Shown here in pieces: positions 1-4,535 of a stretch of 6,029 bases of DNA. The number at the start of each line of letters is the position of its first letter. Position 1 is the stretch's first letter. The notes beneath the pieces are model-generated. The model saw only the letters and a list, made by a program, of their open reading frames with translations, was not told the origin of the DNA and searched no databases. The stretch is from the NCBI GenBank assembly GCA_041571855.1, contig JBFFTH010000127.1:1-6029 (forward strand). Direction: 5' to 3'. This DNA comes from JACKOF01 sp041571855 (GTDB taxonomy: Bacteria; Pseudomonadota; Gammaproteobacteria; Pseudomonadales; Porticoccaceae). The position numbers and the translations under genes are program-made.

Positions 1-2
1 AC

Positions 3-188
3 CTGAAACGGGTCACCGATAAACACGTCTTCCTTTTCGTCGGGAAGATTGATCCGGACAAGAAAGCCTACATGCAGCAGTGGGCATACCAGCATATCGA
101 CGCATTTATCGAAGAACTCGGCCTCATTGATGTGATGTCTATCGAGGATGTACTAGGTGTCAGTATCGATTCCAGCGAGGAGGAATAA
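3..188 (+). CDS. C-terminal fragment of unrecognised protein (5' end outside window)
   Basis: The frame starting at base 3 is open from the window edge to a TAA at 186-188 and gives 61 residues of a C-terminus. The other two forward frames meet stops within the first 20 bases. The fragment reads LKRVTDKHVFLFVGKIDPDK, then a stretch likely to be amphipathic helix (AYMQQWAYQHIDAFIEELGL), and ends in an acidic tail SSEEE. It has coding character: alternating hydrophobic and charged residues and an acidic C-terminus. No signal peptide or membrane segment is visible in this part. I do not recognise the family, and the catalytic or binding part, if any, lies upstream. The gene converges on the minus-strand tRNA unit. 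The imperfect hairpin at 205-228 sits just after its stop, but that hairpin pairs better on the opposite strand. Confidence 0.7.
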   Translation: MKRVTDKHVFLFVGKIDPDKKAYMQQWAYQHIDAFIEELGLIDVMSIEDVLGVSIDSSEEE

Positions 189-200
189 AACCAGCGCAAT

Positions 201-254
201 AAACAGGCCATCTCCATTGAGACGACCTTCTTAAATAGTGGCGACCCGGAAGGG
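201..254 (-). repeat. Duplicated tRNA-Asp 3' end plus terminator (outer copy)
   Basis: This stretch matches 385-438 without gaps at a constant offset of 184 bp, with about 48 of 54 bases identical. In the inner 36 bp (219-254 against 403-438) there is one mismatch. Read on the minus strand it contains the last 16 nt of tRNA-Asp including CCA (254-239), then CTATTTAAG, then a copy of the tRNA terminator hairpin. The rest of the tRNA body is absent, so this is not a functional tRNA. Such 3'-end copies are typical of tRNA-targeted integration (att sites) or of local tandem duplication. The sequence alone does not decide between these. Confidence 0.85.
205..228 (-). terminator. Decayed copy of tRNA terminator hairpin
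   Basis: On the minus strand AGGTCGTCTC and GAGATGGCCT form a 10-bp stem around the loop AATG, using two G-U wobbles, followed by the loosely T-rich TGTTTATTG. On the plus strand the same positions give C-A and A-C mismatches. The structure is therefore kept only for a minus-strand transcript, which fits descent from the tRNA-Asp terminator at 384-413. It might still act as a weak terminator for readthrough from the tRNA unit. A role for the upstream + strand gene is less likely. Confidence 0.45.
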
Positions 255-383
255 GTTGACTCGACACATCCTGTGTCTCGGGACGTTGCCCCGCCGTCGC
301 AAGCTCCGGCGCCCAAATTGGCTTCTGCCAATTTGTTAAACCCTCTTCTCGGGTTCAAGTGCTTTTTACTGGACTCAACAATG
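255..383 (-). other. Hairpin-chain element between tRNA 3'-end copies
   Basis: The 129 bp between the two repeat copies are almost entirely inverted repeats. In plus-strand coordinates these are GACACA/TGTGTC (263-268/272-277), CGCCG/CGGCG (292-296/307-311), CAAATTGGC/GCCAATTTG (314-322/327-335, perfect 9 bp, loop TTCT) and AACCC/GGGTT (339-343/351-355). On the minus strand the entering reading frame gives ESSKKHLNPRRGF before running into the hairpins. From memory this resembles the extreme C-terminal tail of small GIY-YIG nuclease genes that sit beside tRNA genes in Proteobacteria, but this is unverified. The element may be the remnant of such a unit, or a structured repeat family. I see no complete gene in it. 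Confidence 0.5.
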
Positions 384-413
384 AAAAAAGGTCATCTCTC
401 TCGAGATGACCTT
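384..413 (-). terminator. Rho-independent terminator of the tRNA-Val/tRNA-Asp unit
   Basis: On the minus strand AAGGTCATCTC pairs perfectly with GAGATGACCTT (11 bp, loop GAGA) and is followed directly by further T residues (the A-run at 384-389 on the plus strand). It begins 10 bp after the encoded CCA of tRNA-Asp. This is a textbook intrinsic terminator for the minus-strand tRNA transcript. Confidence 0.88.
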
Positions 414-438
414 CTTAAATAGTGGCGACCCGGAAGGG
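385..438 (-). repeat. Direct repeat, inner copy (intact tRNA-Asp end and terminator)
   Basis: This is the partner of 201-254. Its 423-438 part belongs to the intact tRNA-Asp and the rest is the working terminator. The unit spacing of 184 bp is the size of one repeat copy plus the hairpin chain, as expected from insertion of one unit next to the tRNA. Confidence 0.85.
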
Positions 439-499
439 ACTTGAACCCTCGACCTCCGGCGTGACAGGCCGGCATTCTAACCAACTGAACTACCGGGCC
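423..499 (-). tRNA. tRNA-Asp (anticodon GUC)
   Basis: The gene has 77 nt with encoded CCA (423-425). On the minus strand it begins GGCCCGGTAGTTCAGTTGG. The acceptor stem GGCCCGG pairs with CCGGGTC (one G-U), the anticodon stem GCCGG/CCGGC presents GTC at 465-463, and the T arm carries GGGTTCAAGTCCC. The discriminator base is G, as in bacterial tRNA-Asp. It is cotranscribed behind tRNA-Val with a 19-bp spacer. Its last 16 nt are duplicated at 239-254. Confidence 0.97.
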
Positions 500-518
500 G
501 CGGTAGCTTTTTCGGATA

Positions 519-594
519 TGGTGGGTGGTGCAGGGATCGAACCTGCGACCCTCGCCTTGTAAGGGCGATGCTCTCCCAGCTGAGCTAACCACCC
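519..594 (-). tRNA. tRNA-Val (anticodon UAC)
   Basis: The gene has 76 nt with encoded CCA (519-521). It begins GGGTGGTTAGCTCAGCTGGG on the minus strand. The acceptor stem GGGTGGT pairs with ACCACCC, the anticodon TAC lies at 561-559 on a CGCCC/GGGCG stem, and the T loop is GGTTCGATCC. The D arm is the same as in E. coli tRNA-Val(UAC). It is the first gene of the two-tRNA unit and reads GUA/GUG (and with U34 modification probably all Val codons). Confidence 0.97.
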
Positions 595-610
595 TCCGAA
601 AGAGACGCGC

Positions 611-638
611 ATTCTACCGAATTGATGGCCGGTGTCAA
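611..638 (-). promoter_or_regulatory. Sigma70 promoter of the tRNA unit
   Basis: On the minus strand a perfect TTGACA (638-633), a 16-bp spacer and TAGAAT (616-611; one mismatch to TATAAT) are followed by a GC-rich discriminator, GCGCGTC. The transcript would start about 7-10 bp before the tRNA-Val 5' flank. GC-rich discriminators are characteristic of stable-RNA promoters under ppGpp (stringent) control. That regulation is inferred. Confidence 0.85.
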
Positions 639-1120
639 ACGGTAATTGGACGGAATTATCAACTGAAGCGTTTACAGGGTGAGCCCGTCAAATGACGGAC
701 AGATCTCGCTGGTGCCGCCTGCCGGTTAGGGTCACCGGGTCCACGATTAACAGCAGAGCACGGATCCTCAACCCCCTGCTGTAAGCATGGGAGTAGCGGG
801 CTCTCCTTGCTTCTTTCAGGCTCAGTAATGGCCAGGATATTGATCACCATAACCAGGCCTAAGAGATCAACCCGGGCCCATGTTGAGGATCGGCGGGATC
901 CTTGGATTGCAGCCCTGTCCTTTTCCACAGGATCTGTGGACAACCTCGTGAACGTGCCCTGGTGAAACTGCCACTGGCCATGAGATCGCCATTAGCACGG
1001 GCAAGTGATTGATTTTTGTTCAACAAGGCGTTCGGCGACATCAGCCAGTGAACGAGGAGTTTCCTGAATATGTCGAGTAAATATCAGCCGGGCAAGAGAG
1101 AGATTTATCTTTTTAACCGG
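639..1120. other. Gene-poor intergenic region with clustered GATC sites
   Basis: About 480 bp contain no open frame with a convincing ribosome binding site or recognisable product. Eight GATC tetramers fall in 286 bp (702, 763, 842, 865, 888, 897, 931, 984), where about one is expected by chance. Two inverted DnaA-box-like 9-mers lie at 921-943. Small inverted repeats are CCGTC/GACGG near 685-697, CCGGT/ACCGG at 723-738 and CAGCAG/CTGCTG at 751-781. AT-rich tracts occur near 1008-1022 and 1099-1116. The region separates divergent transcription units (tRNAs leftward, dehydrogenase cluster rightward). It could be ordinary regulatory spacer, the site of a small RNA, or a replication-type control region. 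None of these is proven. Confidence 0.4.
921..943. promoter_or_regulatory. Inverted pair of DnaA-box-like 9-mers
   Basis: TTTTCCACA (921-929) and TGTGGACAA (935-943, which is TTGTCCACA on the other strand) each differ by one base, at position 3, from the TTATCCACA consensus. They form a near-perfect inverted repeat with 10-bp arms and a 3-bp centre (GAT) that carries a GATC site. DnaA binding is inferred from sequence similarity only. No third strong box was found in the surrounding 580 bp. Confidence 0.35.
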
Positions 1121-1121
1121 A

Positions 1122-1152
1122 CTGTCATATATCTCTTTGCTGTGTTTATACT
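1122..1152 (+). promoter_or_regulatory. Candidate sigma70 promoter of the dehydrogenase cluster
   Basis: TATACT at 1147-1152 is a good -10 hexamer (one mismatch to TATAAT). The best upstream partner is CTGTCA at 1122-1127, four of six to TTGACA but with a long 19-bp spacer. The implied start near 1159 gives a leader of about 64 nt. The poor -35 suggests dependence on an activator. The AT-rich stretch just upstream (1099-1116), containing the palindromic AGATTTATCT, could be an operator. No specific regulator can be named. Confidence 0.35.
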
Positions 1153-1222
1153 CCCGTGACGGCCTGGAACAAAGACAACCAGAATTTCTCTTCAGAGACA
1201 ATCAATGCACAAGGAGACAGGC

Positions 1223-2356
1223 ATGACCGATATGTTTCACTTTGCCGACGGTTTGGGTCCGCTAAAAATTATCCATATCAACGATTCAGCCGTGGGTCTT
1301 CAAGCCGTGCTGGTCGTCGATAACATCTCGAGGGGACCAGCCATCGGTGGTGTGCGCATGGCCGAGGATGTCACCACCGAAGAATGCGTCCGCCTGGCGC
1401 GGGCCATGACCTTGAAAAATGCCGCGGCTGACCTGCCCCACGGTGGCGGCAAGATTGTGGTCAAGGGTAACCCAAGGATGGACAAGGAGAAAAAACAACG
1501 GATTATCCGTTGTCTCGCACAGGCACTGAAGACAGAGCTTACCTATATCTTCGGGCCCGACATGGGAACCAACGAGGAATGCATGGCCTGGGTCTGGGAT
1601 GAGATCGGACGCGCGGTGGGATTGCCCAGGGAGTTCGGCGGAATCCCGCTGGATGTCATCGGGGCAACAGGCTGGGGCCTCGCCCATTCAGCGGATGTCG
1701 CAATGGAATTCAGCGGCTTATCGATCGACGGTGCCAGGATATCGGTCCAGGGCTTTGGCGCCGTCGGCATCAATGCGGCCCGCCACCTGGTTTCCAGGGG
1801 TGCCACACTGGTCGCAGTGGAGGACTCGCGGGGTGCCATCCACAATCCGCAAGGTCTGGACGTGGAATCACTCTGCAACCTGAAGGCTGGCGGGGAAAGT
1901 GTTGCCAGTTATCAGGCTGGCGAGACCCTGAGCCATGAGGAGTATCTCGGTGCCGACTGTGATATCTGGATACCGGCGGCAAGACCAGATGTCATCCACC
2001 GGGACAACGCCCGGCTGCTGAACACCAGGCTGGTTGTGCAAGGCGCAAACATACCCATCACCGAGGAAGCGGAAGTCATGCTCCATGAACGGGGCATTAC
2101 CTGTATTCCGGACTTTATCGCCAATGCCGGCGGGGTGATCTGTGCAGCGATGGAATACCATGGGTCCAGCGAATCAGCGGCGATGGATACCATCAGGGAC
2201 AAATTGCGCCACAACACCGAGACCGTGCTCAACATGGCCCGTGATGGCAATATCCTGCCCAGAGAGGCGGCATTTAAGCTGGCTGAGGAAAGGGTCAGAG
2301 CGGCCATGGGTTACCGGCGCTGGCCAACCTTTTCAACCGGGCCTGCTTACCTGTAG
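1223..2356 (+). CDS. Glu/Leu/Phe/Val-family amino-acid dehydrogenase, probably leucine/branched-chain
   Basis: This 377-residue enzyme of the glutamate/leucine/phenylalanine/valine dehydrogenase family performs NAD-linked reversible oxidative deamination of an L-amino acid to a 2-oxo acid and ammonium, in the cytoplasm. The N-terminal substrate domain shows GPAIGGVRM (residues 38-46), Lys65 in MTLKNAAA and GGGK with the probable catalytic Lys77. Asp113 in GPDMGTNE matches the family's catalytic Asp. The C-terminal Rossmann domain carries GFGAVG (177-182), and acidic residues E200-D201 at the end of the second strand suggest NAD rather than NADP. The GGGK form and the length are closer to leucine dehydrogenase (about 365 residues) than to glutamate dehydrogenase (about 420-450). 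The start is ATG 1223, because AAGGAG at 1211-1216 lies 6 nt before it; the in-frame ATG at 1205 would place that site inside the gene. The downstream 2-oxo acid dehydrogenase genes support a branched-chain substrate. Substrate specificity remains inferred. Confidence 0.9.
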   Translation: MTDMFHFADGLGPLKIIHINDSAVGLQAVLVVDNISRGPAIGGVRMAEDVTTEECVRLARAMTLKNAAADLPHGGGKIVVKGNPRMDKEKKQRIIRCLAQALKTELTYIFGPDMGTNEECMAWVWDEIGRAVGLPREFGGIPLDVIGATGWGLAHSADVAMEFSGLSIDGARISVQGFGAVGINAARHLVSRGATLVAVEDSRGAIHNPQGLDVESLCNLKAGGESVASYQAGETLSHEEYLGADCDIWIPAARPDVIHRDNARLLNTRLVVQGANIPITEEAEVMLHERGITCIPDFIANAGGVICAAMEYHGSSESAAMDTIRDKLRHNTETVLNMARDGNILPREAAFKLAEERVRAAMGYRRWPTFSTGPAYL

Positions 2357-2452
2357 GTCGTTTTTGTAGACAGTAGATGGCGAACTATACTTCAGGTAAC
2401 CAGCTGTCCGAGCGCTTTAGTTTTCCGTTACTGCAGAAAGTGAGGAGTGATC
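2357..2452 (+). promoter_or_regulatory. 96-bp spacer with weak possible internal promoter
   Basis: This is the only real gap inside the cluster. It holds TATACT at 2386-2391, a fair -10, but only TTGTAG (2364-2369, spacer 16) or TAGACA (spacer 13, too short) as -35. There is no hairpin followed by a T-run, so readthrough from the dehydrogenase gene is likely. Independent expression of the complex genes from here is possible but poorly supported. GAGGAG at 2442-2447 is the ribosome binding site of the next gene. Confidence 0.2.
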
Positions 2453-3562
2453 GTGTCTGACGAGGCGACCAATAGCCCACCACAGGCTGCCGGTGTTGTG
2501 GCACATTTTGATATCCCCTTTTTTCACTGCCTGAATGCTCGCGGCGAGGCAGAGACGGAACTTCCCGAATCGGCGATGGATTTCGACTCCCTGCGTTACC
2601 TCTATCGGATGATGATGCTAACCAGGACCTTTGACAAACATGCCATCGACCTGCAGAGAACCGGAAGACTGGGCACCTATGCTTCCTGCCTCGGCCAGGA
2701 AGCCATCGGCGCAGCCATCGGCGACACGATGCAGGCTGATGACGTGCTGCTGCCCAGCTACCGGGAAACCGCCGCCATGTTGATGCGCGGGGTCTCCATG
2801 GACGAACTATTACTCTACTGGGGAGGCTTTGAGGAAGGCATGGATTTCGCCAACAACAGGCTGGATTTTCCTGTTTGTATCCCCATCGCCAGCCAGGCTC
2901 CCCACGCCGTGGGTGTCGCCAGCGCCTTCAAGCTGCGGCAGCAGCAGAGAGTCGCGGTGTGTGTACTCGGTGATGGTGGCTCATCCAAAGGCGACTTTTA
3001 CGAAGCGCTCAACCTTGCCGGCGCATGGAGCCTTCCGGTTGTCTTCATTATTCTCAATAACCAGTGGGCCATATCTGTCCCGCGGGACAGTCAATCAGCT
3101 GCCCGAACACTGGCACAAAAAGCCATCGCAGCCGGTATCGACTGCGAGCAGGTGGACGGCAACGACCTGATCATCCTCAGGGAACGACTGACAGCTGCGC
3201 TGGACCAGGCCAGAGCCGGCAAACCCTACCTGATCGAAACACTCAGCTACAGGCTTGGCGACCACACCACGTCCGACGATGCCTCCCGCTACCGCAGTCA
3301 ACAGGAACTGGATCAGCACTGGCAACTGGAGCCTGTGGTTCGCCTTAAGCGCTACCTTGAAAGCGCCGCTGAGTGGGATGACGCCCGGGACGCAGCTTGC
3401 GTCGAAGCCTGTGAAGCCGAGGTCGCCGCGGCGGTCGATACCTACCTGTCAACGCCAGCTCCCAAGCCCGATGCCATGTTTAACCACCTCTACGAGACCC
3501 TGCCCGTGTCACTGCAATGGCAGTTACAACAGGCCAGGGAAAAAGGCCATGGCTGTGGCTGA
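2453..3562 (+). CDS. 2-oxo acid dehydrogenase E1 component, alpha subunit (ThDP-dependent)
   Basis: This 369-residue alpha subunit belongs to the heterotetrameric (alpha2beta2) E1, which decarboxylates a 2-oxo acid on thiamine diphosphate and passes the acyl group to the lipoyl arm of E2. The ThDP/Mg motif starts at GDG (173-175) and ends at NN (202-203). SYR at 102-104 and the conserved loop YRLGDHTTSDDASRYR, with the active-site His271, are present. Subfamily features point to the PdhA/BkdA/AcoA group and do not separate pyruvate from branched-chain specificity. The leading segment HFDIPFFHCLNARGE is typical of bacterial E1 alpha, so the protein is full length. The start is GTG 2453, 5 nt after GAGGAG (2442-2447). 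An in-frame GTG at 2447 overlaps that site and is unlikely. The last 14 bp overlap the beta subunit gene. The flanking deaminating dehydrogenase favours a branched-chain 2-oxo acid as substrate (inference). Confidence 0.93.
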   Translation: MSDEATNSPPQAAGVVAHFDIPFFHCLNARGEAETELPESAMDFDSLRYLYRMMMLTRTFDKHAIDLQRTGRLGTYASCLGQEAIGAAIGDTMQADDVLLPSYRETAAMLMRGVSMDELLLYWGGFEEGMDFANNRLDFPVCIPIASQAPHAVGVASAFKLRQQQRVAVCVLGDGGSSKGDFYEALNLAGAWSLPVVFIILNNQWAISVPRDSQSAARTLAQKAIAAGIDCEQVDGNDLIILRERLTAALDQARAGKPYLIETLSYRLGDHTTSDDASRYRSQQELDQHWQLEPVVRLKRYLESAAEWDDARDAACVEACEAEVAAAVDTYLSTPAPKPDAMFNHLYETLPVSLQWQLQQAREKGHGCG

Positions 3563-4535
3563 AATCACCCTGCTGGAAGCCGTTAACCTGGCGCTGGCCC
3601 ACGCACTTGCCGCTGACGAGAACGTTGTGGTTTTCGGCGAGGATGTAGGCGTCAACGGCGGGGTCTTCCGGGCAACAGAGGGGCTGCAAAAGCGCTTTGG
3701 CAAAAACCGTGTGCTGGACACACCCCTGGCCGAAAACGTCATTGCCGGCATGGCGGTCGGCATGGCAGTACAGGGACTGCGCCCTGTTGCAGAAATCCAG
3801 TTCATGGGGTTTATCTACCCCGCCATTGACCAGTTGCTCAATCACGCATCCCGGATGCGTACCAGAACCCGGGGCCGTCTCCACTGTCCGCTGGTGCTGA
3901 GGGCGCCTTTCGGCGGTGGCATCCACGCCCCTGAACACCACTCGGAAAGCACGGAATCGATGTTCGCCCACATACCGGGACTTCGTGTCGTCATCCCCTC
4001 CTCTCCACAACGTGCCTACGGGTTGTTGCTGGCATCAATCCGCGACCCGGATCCCGTCGTTTTTCTTGAGCCCAAACGCATATACCGCTTGCAAAGGCAG
4101 GAGGTGGCCGACGATGGCAGCGCCCTGCCGCTGGACGTATGTTATGTGCTGCGCAATGGCAGCGATATCACCCTGGTGACATGGGGTGCCATGGTGCATG
4201 AGACATTGCAGGCAGCGGATCAATTATCTGCCGAGGGCATAGAGGCCGAAGTCATAGATGTCGCCACGCTGAAACCGCTGGACATGGAAACGATCCTGGA
4301 ATCCGTCAGCCGCACCGGCCGCTGTATCATAATTCACGAGGCCGCCCGCTGCTGTGGTGTTGGCGCCGAAATTGCCGCTAACCTGGCGGAAAGCTGCCTG
4401 CTGAACCTGCTGGCGCCGGTGCGCCGGGTAACCGGCTACGACACGGTAATGCCACTGCTGCGCAATGAGCATCTTTACCTCCCCGGGGTGGAACGGATTA
4501 TCGACGCCGCCAGGGAAACCCTGGAGTTTGGATGA
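3549..4535 (+). CDS. 2-oxo acid dehydrogenase E1 component, beta subunit
   Basis: This 328-residue beta subunit of the same E1 is full length for the family (about 325-340). It shows VVVFGEDVGVNGGVFRATEG (27-46), LAE with Glu62 expected to contact the ThDP aminopyrimidine, QFMGFIYPAIDQ (84-95) and APFGGGIHAPEHHSES with the active-site His at 130 or 131. The C-terminal transketolase-like domain begins around residue 200 (SDITLVTWGAM). The ATG at 3549 is preceded by AGGGA (3536-3540, 8 nt away) and begins exactly the conserved start AEITLLEAVNLAL. The frame stays open upstream to 3255, but that part lies inside the alpha gene and is not protein-like. The gene overlaps alpha by 14 bp and E2 by 4 bp (ATGA), so coupled translation at fixed stoichiometry is likely. 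Confidence 0.94.
   Translation: MAVAEITLLEAVNLALAHALAADENVVVFGEDVGVNGGVFRATEGLQKRFGKNRVLDTPLAENVIAGMAVGMAVQGLRPVAEIQFMGFIYPAIDQLLNHASRMRTRTRGRLHCPLVLRAPFGGGIHAPEHHSESTESMFAHIPGLRVVIPSSPQRAYGLLLASIRDPDPVVFLEPKRIYRLQRQEVADDGSALPLDVCYVLRNGSDITLVTWGAMVHETLQAADQLSAEGIEAEVIDVATLKPLDMETILESVSRTGRCIIIHEAARCCGVGAEIAANLAESCLLNLLAPVRRVTGYDTVMPLLRNEHLYLPGVERIIDAARETLEFG
4510..4526 (+). promoter_or_regulatory. Hairpin covering the E2 ribosome binding site
   Basis: CCAGGG (4510-4515) pairs perfectly with CCCTGG (4519-4524) across an AAA loop. The second arm overlaps the Shine-Dalgarno GGAG (4523-4526), which lies 5 nt before the E2 start at 4532. A ribosome finishing the beta subunit would open the stem, so the hairpin could enforce translational coupling of E2 to E1 beta. 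This is inferred from position; the stem is short. Confidence 0.4.

Noticed and set aside
68..358. 96-residue minus-strand open frame across the hairpin chain and repeat
   Set aside because: It has no ribosome binding site, its codons run through inverted repeats and the tRNA-derived copy, and the frame overlaps the + strand gene fragment. Only its first residues may be a real protein remnant.
392..592. 66-residue minus-strand open frame
   Set aside because: It is translated from the two tRNA genes and the terminator, which fully explain the sequence.
828..965. 45-codon + strand frame beginning MARILITITRP
   Set aside because: It has only a weak CAGG as ribosome binding site, no recognisable product, and lies within the GATC/DnaA-box-like non-coding stretch.
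639..1120. Known structured RNA (tmRNA, 4.5S or 6S RNA) or CRISPR array
   Set aside because: None of the conserved cores of these RNAs is visible, and there are no regularly spaced repeats.
992..1201. 69-residue minus-strand open frame upstream of the dehydrogenase
   Set aside because: It has no good ribosome binding site, covers the likely promoter and leader of the + strand cluster, and shows no domain pattern.
1205..1222. Earlier ATG start for the amino-acid dehydrogenase
   Set aside because: The AAGGAG ribosome binding site lies inside this extension, 6 nt before the ATG at 1223, which also fits the family N-terminus.
1153..1222. Riboswitch or attenuator in the dehydrogenase leader
   Set aside because: The leader of about 65 nt is too short and shows no stem plus T-run or recognisable aptamer elements.
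3255..3548. Upstream extension of the E1 beta frame
   Set aside because: It lies within the E1 alpha gene, has out-of-frame composition, and the family N-terminus begins at 3549.
3480..4010. 176-residue minus-strand open frame opposite the E1 genes
   Set aside because: It is a shadow of the strongly conserved E1 alpha/beta junction, with no independent support.
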